Positions 7,436-14,758 of a stretch of DNA of 64,000 nucleotides are shown here, piece by piece. A program made the position numbers and the translations under genes. The DNA comes from RGIG7213 sp045124505 (GTDB taxonomy: Bacteria; Bacillota; Clostridia; Oscillospirales; CAG-272), in assembly GCA_045124505.1 (NCBI GenBank), contig JBGVLZ010000103.1, forward strand, positions 62,001 through 126,000, in the 5' to 3' direction. The stretch's first letter is position 1; the number at the start of each line of letters is the position of its first letter. The notes below the pieces were generated by a model. That model was not told the origin of the DNA. It saw nothing but the letters and a program-made list of their open reading frames with translations, and searched no databases.

Positions 7436-9601
7436 TCAAGCGTTTTTGGGTTTCTTCATTGTCAAAGAGATCCTCTTCTTTGCGACATTGACTTCAAGCA
7501 CCCATACGGTTACCTGATCACCTACAGAAACAGCCTCCGACGGATGCTTTATAAACTTGTTTGAAAGCTGGGATATATGGACAAGTCCATCCTGATGTAC
7601 GCCGATATCAACGAATGCACCGAAGTCGATAACATTACGCACAACTCCCGTAAGCTCCATTCCCGGTTTGAGGTCTGCCATATCGAGAATATCCTCACGA
7701 AGAATGGGTGCAGGAAAATCATCACGCACGTCACGTCCGGGCTTCTGAAGCTCTTTTACGATATCGTCAAGCGTCGGCGCGCCTATTCCCAACTCTTCAC
7801 AAAGCTTTGTTTTATTTTCTTTCTTTATCTTTTCACCGAGAAGAACGAGATTTCCGTCTTTTACATCATCATCCGTATAACCGAACTTTTTAAGCAGCTG
7901 TTTTGCCGCCTTATATGATTCGGGGTGAACGCCTGTGTTATCAAGTATTTCGTCTCCGCCCGACACACGCAAAAAGCCTGCGCACTGCTCATATGCCTTT
8001 GCGCCGATACGGGGCACTTTCAAAAGCTCCGCACGGCTTTCAAATTCACCGTTTTCCTCACGGTATTTGACAATATTCTTCGCAGATGCGGAATTTATAC
8101 CTGCGATATACGAAAGAAGTGAATGCGATGCCGTATTAAGGTCGATACCGACTGAGTTTACGCAGTCCTCAACAACGCCGTTCAACGCTTCATCAAGTCT
8201 TGCGGGCTTCATATCATGCTGGTACTGTCCGACACCAATGGATTTCGGGTCTATCTTTACAAGCTCAGCCAAAGGATCCTGCAGACGTCTTGCTATAGAC
8301 ACGGCACTTCTTTGTGTAACATCGAAATCGGGGAATTCTTCTGCGGCAAGCTTCGATGCGGAATACACGGATGCGCCCGCTTCACTTACCATTATGTATT
8401 TACATCCGCAGTCCATTTCCTTAAGAACTCCCGAAATGAATATTTCGGATTCCTTTGATGCAGTTCCGTTGCCTATGGCAACAACATCGACACCGTAACG
8501 CTTGATAAGCTTCTTTACGACAGTTTTCGCTTCCTCTATACGGTATTCCTGCTTCATTGTAGGATAAATTACCGCAGTATCAAGCACCTTTCCCGTTTTA
8601 TCGACAACGGCAAGCTTACAGCCTGTGCGGTATCCGGGGTCAAGTCCGAGCGTTGTTTTGCCTTTAAGAGGCGGGGACATAAGCAGATTTTTGAGATTTT
8701 CGGAAAACAGCTTTATTGCGCCTTCGCTTGCAACGTCAAAAAGGTCTGTTCTTATTTCCCTTTCTATCGACGGTGCGATAAGCCGTTCATATCCGTCAGT
8801 TACGGCGGCTGTTACATATTCGTTAGCCTCGCTGTTTTTATTTGTGATTACCTTTGAAAGAATGAGATTTATGACTGTTTCCTTTGCTATATCGATGCTG
8901 ACTTTCAAAAATTCGTCTTTTTCGCCTCTGTTTATCGCAAGGACACGGTGTGAGGGTATCTTGTTTACACGTTCCGAGTATTCGTAATACATTTCGTAAA
9001 CGCTTTCCTCATCCTTAGCCTTCGCTGTAACGATAAGACCTGTGTCATATGTAAGCTTTCTTATTTCCTTACGGAGGTTTGCATCATCCGAAACATCCTC
9101 TGCAATAATATCAAGCGCACCTGCCAAAGCATCCTCAGCAGTATTTACTTCTTTTTCTTCATTTATAAAAGCTTCTGCAAGCTTTATAATGGGTTCGTCA
9201 TATTTTTCCTTCTGTTCGAATATAAGCTGTGCCAAGGGTTCGAGTCCCTTTTCTCTTGCAACAGATGCCCTTGTTTTACGCTTGGGCTTGTACGGACGGT
9301 ATATGTCCTCAACCTCGGTAAGTATCTGCGCTTTATCAAGTGCTTCTATAATTTCATCTGTAAGCTTGCCCTGCTCTTCAATAGATGAACGGACTTCTTC
9401 TTTTCTTTTTTCAAGGTTACGAAGGTAATTCAATCTGTCAAAAAGATTTCTCAAAACCGTATCGTCAAGTGCACCTGTCACTTCTTTTCTGTAACGTGCA
9501 ATAAACGGAATTGTGTTGCCTGCGTCTATCAGCTCAACCGTGTTTACGACCTGTGATTCCTTGAGGTTGAACTCTGATGCTATCGTCTTTAAAATATCCA
9601 T
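7436..9601 (-). CDS. tex: Tex family RNA-binding protein (transcription accessory protein)
   Basis: A 721-residue cytoplasmic nucleic-acid-binding protein of the Tex/YhgF family. Visible in order are the helical N-terminal part with GNTIPFIARYRKEVTG, a YqgF/RNase H-like domain starting near LGLDPGYRTGCKLAVVD (about 315), tandem helix-hairpin-helix segments (LLSYIAGINSASAKNIV, about 490-560), and a C-terminal S1 domain (GMELTGVVRNVIDFGAFVDI, about 640-712). Length is typical. It begins 13 bases after the end of the RsuA-type gene and has a strong AAGGAG site, so both are likely in one operon started at about 10480. Tex affects transcription and RNA handling; the exact role is not settled. Confidence 0.93.
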   Translation of the reverse strand: MDILKTIASEFNLKESQVVNTVELIDAGNTIPFIARYRKEVTGALDDTVLRNLFDRLNYLRNLEKRKEEVRSSIEEQGKLTDEIIEALDKAQILTEVEDIYRPYKPKRKTRASVAREKGLEPLAQLIFEQKEKYDEPIIKLAEAFINEEKEVNTAEDALAGALDIIAEDVSDDANLRKEIRKLTYDTGLIVTAKAKDEESVYEMYYEYSERVNKIPSHRVLAINRGEKDEFLKVSIDIAKETVINLILSKVITNKNSEANEYVTAAVTDGYERLIAPSIEREIRTDLFDVASEGAIKLFSENLKNLLMSPPLKGKTTLGLDPGYRTGCKLAVVDKTGKVLDTAVIYPTMKQEYRIEEAKTVVKKLIKRYGVDVVAIGNGTASKESEIFISGVLKEMDCGCKYIMVSEAGASVYSASKLAAEEFPDFDVTQRSAVSIARRLQDPLAELVKIDPKSIGVGQYQHDMKPARLDEALNGVVEDCVNSVGIDLNTASHSLLSYIAGINSASAKNIVKYREENGEFESRAELLKVPRIGAKAYEQCAGFLRVSGGDEILDNTGVHPESYKAAKQLLKKFGYTDDDVKDGNLVLLGEKIKKENKTKLCEELGIGAPTLDDIVKELQKPGRDVRDDFPAPILREDILDMADLKPGMELTGVVRNVIDFGAFVDIGVHQDGLVHISQLSNKFIKHPSEAVSVGDQVTVWVLEVNVAKKRISLTMKKPKNA

Positions 9602-9614
9602 ATATATCTCCTTG

Positions 9615-10319
9615 TCATTTATTTCCCGTAAAAATTTTTACTTCATCATCCGTAAGATACCGCCATGCGCCCTCTTCAAGCGTTTCATCAAGCAGTATAT
9701 CTCCGAATGACAGCCGTTTGAGTGCGGTTATTTTATTTCCAACCGTCCCGAACATTCTTTTTATTTGATGGTATTTACCCTCGTGTAAGGTTATTTCGCC
9801 GTATTTTTCACCGAGCGCTTCCATCTCACACGGCAGTGTTGTATATCCGTCTGCAAGAGTTATACCGTTTTTCATTTTTTCAACATCAGCATTTGTAAGT
9901 GCATCTGCGCACTCATATCTGTACTTTTTGCTGACATGGCTTTTAGGGGCAAGTGCTTTGTGCGATGAAGGACCGTCATTTGTTATTATCATCAACCCAG
10001 TTGTGTCCTTGTCAAGTCTGCCCGACGGAAAGACACCGCACTTTGCGATATTTTCCGGAAGCAATTCAAGCACGGTATGCTCCCCGGGTTCATCTGCGGA
10101 GCTGACATATCCCTGCGGTTTATTGAGCATTATATAAATGTATTTCATATAAACAACTGGCACACCGTCAAGTGTTACCGTATCTGTATTTTCGTTTATA
10201 TGTACGGCAGAGTCAGTTACGACCTTGCCGTTGACAGAAATGCGCCCTCTCTTTGATGCCTGCGCACATTCTTTTCTTGACATTGTTCCCGTATGGGTGA
10301 AAAATTTATCAAGCCTCAT
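9615..10319 (-). CDS. RsuA/RluB-type pseudouridine synthase
   Basis: A 234-residue enzyme that isomerises a uridine in rRNA to pseudouridine. An N-terminal S4 RNA-binding domain (MRLDKFFTHTGTMSRKE to about 60) precedes the catalytic domain with GRLDKDTTGLMIITNDG, the usual location of the catalytic Asp (GRLD), and the EGKYHQIKRMF motif near the C terminus. The protein could be read 44 residues longer, but the S4 domain begins at this internal Met, and this ATG overlaps the stop of the 32-codon gene upstream (TGATG), so I take it as the start. It lacks a clear ribosome site of its own, consistent with translational coupling. Confidence 0.88.
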   Translation of the reverse strand: MRLDKFFTHTGTMSRKECAQASKRGRISVNGKVVTDSAVHINENTDTVTLDGVPVVYMKYIYIMLNKPQGYVSSADEPGEHTVLELLPENIAKCGVFPSGRLDKDTTGLMIITNDGPSSHKALAPKSHVSKKYRYECADALTNADVEKMKNGITLADGYTTLPCEMEALGEKYGEITLHEGKYHQIKRMFGTVGNKITALKRLSFGDILLDETLEEGAWRYLTDDEVKIFTGNK

Positions 10320-10417
10320 CACAAATTTACCGCAGTATAAAGCATATAGCCGCCGACAGCAGCAAATAATGTACCGACAGCCAAGCCCACCGCAAACCTT
10401 TTTAATATACTTTTCAT
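10319..10417 (-). CDS. Small single-pass membrane peptide, coupled to the pseudouridine synthase gene
   Basis: A 32-codon gene starting MKSILKRFAVGLAVG and ending YTAVNL, with one glycine/alanine-rich hydrophobic segment after a basic start, as in single-pass inner-membrane peptides. A GGGTGAT ribosome site lies 4 bases before the ATG. It is preceded by a near-consensus promoter (10485-10513), and its TGA stop overlaps the ATG of the downstream rRNA modification gene by one base. Function unknown. It could also serve as a leader whose translation sets expression of the next gene. Confidence 0.6.
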   Translation of the reverse strand: MKSILKRFAVGLAVGTLFAAVGGYMLYTAVNL

Positions 10418-10484
10418 TAATATCACCCTGTAAAATTGTGTTCCCTTTCAATTCAGGGTATTCAATTTAACGGGATGTTTTTTT

Positions 10485-10513
10485 ATTCTATCACACGGAT
10501 ATTTTTTTGTCAA
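10485..10513 (-). promoter_or_regulatory. Sigma-A promoter of the peptide-rsuA-tex operon
   Basis: On the minus strand TTGACA, a 17-base spacer and TAGAAT: a perfect -35 and a five-of-six -10, about 65 bases before the small-peptide start. Confidence 0.8.
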
Positions 10514-10558
10514 TGCGTATTTTGTGTGATATTAAAAAAATCTTAATACTTTGCCCTA

Positions 10559-10587
10559 TTTGTTTTTAATAAGCTGTATGCTATAAT
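10559..10587 (+). promoter_or_regulatory. Probable promoter of the two-component system
   Basis: A perfect TATAAT at 10582-10587 with a weak TTTGTT 17 bases upstream, 28 bases before the response-regulator ATG. Divergent from the promoter at 10485-10513. Confidence 0.5.
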
Positions 10588-10615
10588 AAAGCCATAAACT
10601 GAAAGGAATGTTAAA

Positions 10616-11314
10616 ATGTACAACATACTGATATGCGACGATGAACGTGACATCGTAAATGCACTGAAAATATATCTTACCAATCCCGAATACAAAATTA
10701 TTGAAGCTTATAACGGACAAGACGCCGTTGAAATTATAAAAAATGAAAATATCCATTTGATATTACTTGATATAATGATGCCGATCCTTGACGGAATTTC
10801 TGCTATGGCTGAAATAAGAAAAACAAGTAATGTACCGATAATACTGCTTACTGCAAAAAGTGAGGACTGTGACAAGATACTCGGACTCAATCTCGGTGCA
10901 GATGATTATATAACGAAGCCGTTTAATCCCGTTGAAGTGATCGCAAGGGTAAATTCACAATTACGCCGATATATGCGACTGGGAGGAAACACATTAAACC
11001 AAAACATACTGTCCTCTGGCGGACTGGAGCTTGATGACGAGCAAAAGGAGGTCACCGTTGACGGAGAAAAAATCAATCTCACCCCGAGAGAATATGACAT
11101 TTTAAAACTGCTTTTGCAAAACAAAGGCAAAGTATTTTCCCCGAAAGAAATATACACGAAAATATGGGGCGAAAATCCCTTGGGATGTGATAACACAGTT
11201 GCGGTGCACATACGTCATTTACGTGAAAAAACAGAAATAAACCCCGCCGAGCCAAGATACATCAAGGTAGTATGGGGACAGGGCTATAAATTTGAAAAGG
11301 AGAAAAAGGAATGA
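10616..11314 (+). CDS. OmpR/VanR-family response regulator
   Basis: A 232-residue cytoplasmic regulator. The receiver domain (1-120) has the acidic pair Asp8-Asp9, the phospho-acceptor Asp52 in LLDIMMP, and the lysine of ITKPFNP. The winged-helix DNA-binding domain (about 130-230) has LTPREYDILKLLLQNKGKVFS and VAVHIRHLREK. It ends in a 4-base ATGA overlap with the histidine kinase gene, so the pair are translated together and are almost certainly cognate partners. Target genes are not evident. The layout resembles VanR/VanS-like systems that sense envelope stress, but that is inference. Confidence 0.93.
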   Translation: MYNILICDDERDIVNALKIYLTNPEYKIIEAYNGQDAVEIIKNENIHLILLDIMMPILDGISAMAEIRKTSNVPIILLTAKSEDCDKILGLNLGADDYITKPFNPVEVIARVNSQLRRYMRLGGNTLNQNILSSGGLELDDEQKEVTVDGEKINLTPREYDILKLLLQNKGKVFSPKEIYTKIWGENPLGCDNTVAVHIRHLREKTEINPAEPRYIKVVWGQGYKFEKEKKE

Positions 11315-13242
11315 AACAGCTTACAGCACGTCCGTGGCTGAAGGTCACGGCTTTTATTCTGACAGTGCTTTTTATTCTTATGAGCTGTGTCGGTGTCATC
11401 GTCATTTACTGCTCGATAACAACGGAAGTATATACAACGTCGGAAAACAAATACAAAGAAGACATCTTTAAAGATATGACCTTTATGGATATAAAAAATA
11501 TAGTCTATAGATATTACGAAACCGATGGGGATATTTCGTCATTCATTCCATCGGAAAACATTTCATATTTTGAAATAAAGGACTTTCAGACCTCTGAAAC
11601 ACTGGCATCGTACGGAGAAATATCGGAAAATTCGACAATTTACAAAAACAATTTCATCTTAAAGGAGCAGTACTCACCCGAAAATCACAATTACAATCAA
11701 GGAATGATTTTGTATTCGGTGGGTAAATTTCCAAGCGAGATAAAAGACGGGGAAACATTCATTTCCGCATCTGTTACACTTTCTTCTCCGCTTAACGTAC
11801 AGGACAAATATTTATTCACTGAAAATCTGATAAGAACGCTTTACAGCATAAGATACACGGTATTCCCTCTTACCCTGTTATGTGTAATATGCGCCGTCGT
11901 CGGCTTTGTTTTTCTTATGTATGCATCAGGCAGACAAAAGGACACTGACGAGATACGTCCGAGCTTCGGTGTAAAAATACCGCTTGATTTGTTTTTGGCA
12001 TTGGTTGCGGGGATATTTATTCTTGGATTCATTATTTTGATTGAAGCAGGTGCGCTTTCAGAACCGCAGGACATCGTCATTATCGCAATCTACGTCACGG
12101 CGGGAATATCGTCAGCGCTCGGACTTTCAATGAGCGTTGCGGCAAGAATAAAAACAAACACGCTTTTCAAAAACACCGTTATTTACATGGTGCTTCACGG
12201 CTTATACAGAATCGCTAAAAAAATATTCCATTTTTTACGTGTCATTTTTTCAGATCTTCACATTCTTGCAAAGGTCTGTGCTGTTACGGCAATCTTTTTC
12301 ATCGCTGACTTCATATTTTCGGCACTTTTATTTGAACATGATGTTATGATTCTGATTTGGGTATTATTCAAGCTTTTTGAGCTTGCAGTCATTCTTCTGT
12401 GCGTGCTTATGTGGAACCGACTTTTAAAGGGCGCAAAGTCACTCGCAGACGGAGATCTCACACACAAGATCGATACATCCTCACTGATACTTGATTTCAA
12501 ATCTCACGGAAACACTCTTAACAGCATAGCAGGCGGTATGAAAACAGCCGTAAACGAAAAACTGAAAAGCGAGAGAATAAAAACAGAGCTTATCACAAAC
12601 GTATCGCACGATATCAAAACACCGCTTACATCTATAATAAATTATTCAGATCTGATTTCAAAAGAACAGACAGAAAATGTAAAAATAACGGAATATTCCT
12701 CTGTTTTGTTAAGGCAGTCGGAAAAGCTCAAACGTCTTATAGATGACCTTATAGAAGCCTCAAAGGCATCAACGGGAAATCTTGATGTAAAGCTTGAGCC
12801 GATGCAGATAGACGTATTCGTAAACCAAGCAGTCGCAGAGTACCGTGACAGGCTTGAAAAAAATATGCTTAACGCCGTATTGTCAGTCCCCGAGCATCCC
12901 ATGATGATAATGGCGGACGGCAGAAGACTCTGGCGTATATTTGACAATCTGATGAACAACATCTGCAAATATTCTTTAAGCGGCACAAGAGTATATATTT
13001 CTTTGGAAGACACAGGCAAAAATGCAAAAATAACATTTAAAAATACATCCCGCGACGAGCTTAATATTTCAACAGACGAGCTGTTTGAAAGGTTTTCAAG
13101 AGGCGACAGCTCACGTAACACCGACGGAAACGGACTTGGGCTTTCTATCGCGCAAAGCCTGACGGAGCTTCAGGGAGGAACGATAGGTATCACAACAGAC
13201 GGCGATCTGTTCAAAGTAATTCTGACATTCCCTAAGATATGA
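11311..13242 (+). CDS. Multi-pass membrane sensor histidine kinase
   Basis: A 643-residue membrane kinase that would phosphorylate the response regulator encoded just upstream. An N-terminal membrane segment (about 11-33) is followed by an extracytoplasmic sensor region to about 180, then about five more membrane segments (about 183-360), which is more than usual. A HAMP-like stretch (SLADGDLTHKID) leads to the H-box ELITNVSHDIKTPLTS with His433, and an HATPase domain with the N-box NNICKY and G-box GDSSRNTDGNGLGLSIAQSL. The ligand is unknown. The start overlaps the regulator gene by 4 bases and a GGAG site precedes it. The downstream gene converges with a 1-base gap. Confidence 0.92.
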   Translation: MKQLTARPWLKVTAFILTVLFILMSCVGVIVIYCSITTEVYTTSENKYKEDIFKDMTFMDIKNIVYRYYETDGDISSFIPSENISYFEIKDFQTSETLASYGEISENSTIYKNNFILKEQYSPENHNYNQGMILYSVGKFPSEIKDGETFISASVTLSSPLNVQDKYLFTENLIRTLYSIRYTVFPLTLLCVICAVVGFVFLMYASGRQKDTDEIRPSFGVKIPLDLFLALVAGIFILGFIILIEAGALSEPQDIVIIAIYVTAGISSALGLSMSVAARIKTNTLFKNTVIYMVLHGLYRIAKKIFHFLRVIFSDLHILAKVCAVTAIFFIADFIFSALLFEHDVMILIWVLFKLFELAVILLCVLMWNRLLKGAKSLADGDLTHKIDTSSLILDFKSHGNTLNSIAGGMKTAVNEKLKSERIKTELITNVSHDIKTPLTSIINYSDLISKEQTENVKITEYSSVLLRQSEKLKRLIDDLIEASKASTGNLDVKLEPMQIDVFVNQAVAEYRDRLEKNMLNAVLSVPEHPMMIMADGRRLWRIFDNLMNNICKYSLSGTRVYISLEDTGKNAKITFKNTSRDELNISTDELFERFSRGDSSRNTDGNGLGLSIAQSLTELQGGTIGITTDGDLFKVILTFPKI

Positions 13243-13243
13243 T

Positions 13244-13615
13244 TTAATCCCCTGCATTTTTTATCCCGAAGATAAAGTACAAAAGATGAAGCAAAAAAAC
13301 AAGTGCAAGAATTATTCTGACAGTAATGCTGTCGGAAATAAAAGATCCAAAAGCACAGCATGCACCTACTGTCAATATAATGCGTATCTTTGTTTTCTTT
13401 CTCATTCCGTTGCCGTCAGCAAGACTCTTGAAATTGTTTTTATACAGCTTTGATGAAATAAATCTGTCATAAAGGCTGTCCGAGCCTTTGGCAAAGCACA
13501 CACACGTTACAAGAAAAAACGGAAACGTCGGCAAAAACGGTATAACACAGCCAAAAGTACCAAGCGCAAATGTAACACAGCCAATGACAATATATATCTT
13601 TTTTATAGCACTCAC
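13244..13615 (-). CDS. YbaN-like DUF454 membrane protein
   Basis: About 123 residues with three or four membrane segments, matching the YbaN/DUF454 family (IVIGCVTFALGTFGCVIPFLPT, and FFLVTCVCFAKGS). The family has no defined function. I place the start at a GTG (13615) because family members begin close to this KKIYIVIGC segment. A longer reading to 13708 would add about 31 untypical residues and run into the promoter area of the next gene. The ribosome site is unclear, so the exact start is uncertain. Confidence 0.7.
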   Translation of the reverse strand: MSAIKKIYIVIGCVTFALGTFGCVIPFLPTFPFFLVTCVCFAKGSDSLYDRFISSKLYKNNFKSLADGNGMRKKTKIRIILTVGACCAFGSFISDSITVRIILALVFLLHLLYFIFGIKNAGD

Positions 13616-13725
13616 CCCAAAAAGAGCATATGTACAAAAGCAATTTGTGTTAACAAATATTACTTGACAAAAACTGTTTGAACATATATAATGTTGTCGC
13701 AATAACATTCAAGGAGTACAGTGAT

Positions 13726-14544
13726 TTGAAAAAGAAATTATTGATAATGCTCATTGCGTCGTCGCTTTTACTGTGCGCTTGCGCAGATACATCTACAGAC
13801 TCGGGCACGTCATCTGATGTATCCGCCGCCGAAGCAGGCACGCAAGAAACAGATGTACAAACGGAGGAAAAAATGGAACTTACGTATTTTATAAGATCGC
13901 CCTACAACAACGAAGAAACCCAACAAGGCGGTGAATATACGGCACTTGATGAAGCAAAATCCGCCGCTGATGATATGGCACAGCTCGGCTATGTCGTATT
14001 TGACTCGGAAGGAAATCTTGCATACAATCCCTGCCCCACGTTTTCGGCAGCAAAAATACTTTACCATGCAAAAATAAACGCTGACAGCATGCGTGACGAT
14101 AAATACAAGTATGGTGATGCAAGCGTTAACCCCGCACTTGACAAAACAGAAAAGCTCGTATCATGCGACAGATTTGTGGGCTGGACACTTTACGATGCAG
14201 GCTTTTGCAAAAACAGACAGCCTTCTACAAAGGGCTTTACACTTTACACAACAAACCCCATCGAAAATCTTTTGAAAAATCTTAAATTTGAAAAGATCAC
14301 AGATGAAGCAGAAGTCAAGGCAGGCGACATAATCTTTGTCGGAAACAGCCAAAAGATCCCCGTGCCCGAATATCTCAAGGATTATCCCAAACACGTATTC
14401 ATCTGTGCCGGTCCCGCTTCACGCAATAATTTTTACAGATACGATGCAGGCTCTGATAAAAGACTTCAGTCAACACAGCCGTCTGCAGAGCCGTTGTCAA
14501 GTTCGGGCGCTGAATTCAGGTTTGCTTACAGACCTGTAGATTGA
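13726..14544 (+). CDS. Lipoprotein with NlpC/P60-like cysteine peptidase fold
   Basis: A 272-residue predicted lipoprotein. The start is TTG, set by an AAGGAG site ending 9 bases upstream; the longer frame has no ribosome site. The signal peptide ends in a lipobox-like LLLCAC. After a low-complexity linker, residues about 75-270 hold a likely peptidase domain: VSCDRFVGWTLYDAG with candidate nucleophile Cys147, KAGDIIFVG, and KHVFICAG with candidate His223. This order (Cys, GD-I-F, His) is that of NlpC/P60 and CHAP cell-wall peptidases and amidases. Substrate is unknown; peptidoglycan hydrolysis at the cell surface is inference. Confidence 0.6.
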   Translation: MKKKLLIMLIASSLLLCACADTSTDSGTSSDVSAAEAGTQETDVQTEEKMELTYFIRSPYNNEETQQGGEYTALDEAKSAADDMAQLGYVVFDSEGNLAYNPCPTFSAAKILYHAKINADSMRDDKYKYGDASVNPALDKTEKLVSCDRFVGWTLYDAGFCKNRQPSTKGFTLYTTNPIENLLKNLKFEKITDEAEVKAGDIIFVGNSQKIPVPEYLKDYPKHVFICAGPASRNNFYRYDAGSDKRLQSTQPSAEPLSSSGAEFRFAYRPVD

Positions 14545-14567
14545 GTTTTGATAAAAGCTGAAATTAT

Positions 14568-14610
14568 ACAAAACAGTTATGCACCGTAAAATTATGCATA
14601 GCCGTTTTGT
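14568..14610 (+). terminator. Terminator-like hairpin after the NlpC/P60-like gene
   Basis: A 16-base stem, ACAAAACAGTTATGCA against TGCATAGCCGTTTTGT, with two G-T pairs and an 11-base loop, 24 bases after the stop codon. The following U-tract is weak. Confidence 0.6.
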
Positions 14611-14675
14611 GCATTTTGCACAATTTTTAAGAAAAAATTTCTATGTGTTTGAGATTTCAAATAAACCGAAAGGTA

Positions 14676-14704
14676 TTGCATAACTAACAATAATACAGTA
14701 TAAT
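14676..14704 (+). promoter_or_regulatory. Sigma-A promoter of the EF-G paralogue gene
   Basis: TTGCAT, 17 bases, TATAAT. The start codon is 55 bases further on. Confidence 0.75.
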
Positions 14705-14758
14705 GTATATATGCATTATACGCTAACAATTATTGCTTAGAAAGGCAGGAATATATCT

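Noticed and set aside
7577..9768. Several plus-strand frames of 60-187 codons
   Set aside because: They lie opposite tex and the pseudouridine synthase gene, lack ribosome sites and follow the codon periodicity of the minus strand.
10320..10451. N-terminal extension of the pseudouridine synthase by 44 residues
   Set aside because: The S4 domain starts at the internal Met, and the extension overlaps in another frame the better-supported 32-codon gene.
13616..13708. N-terminal extension of the DUF454 protein
   Set aside because: It adds an untypical Cys/Asn-rich segment, overlaps the likely promoter of the next gene and has no ribosome site.
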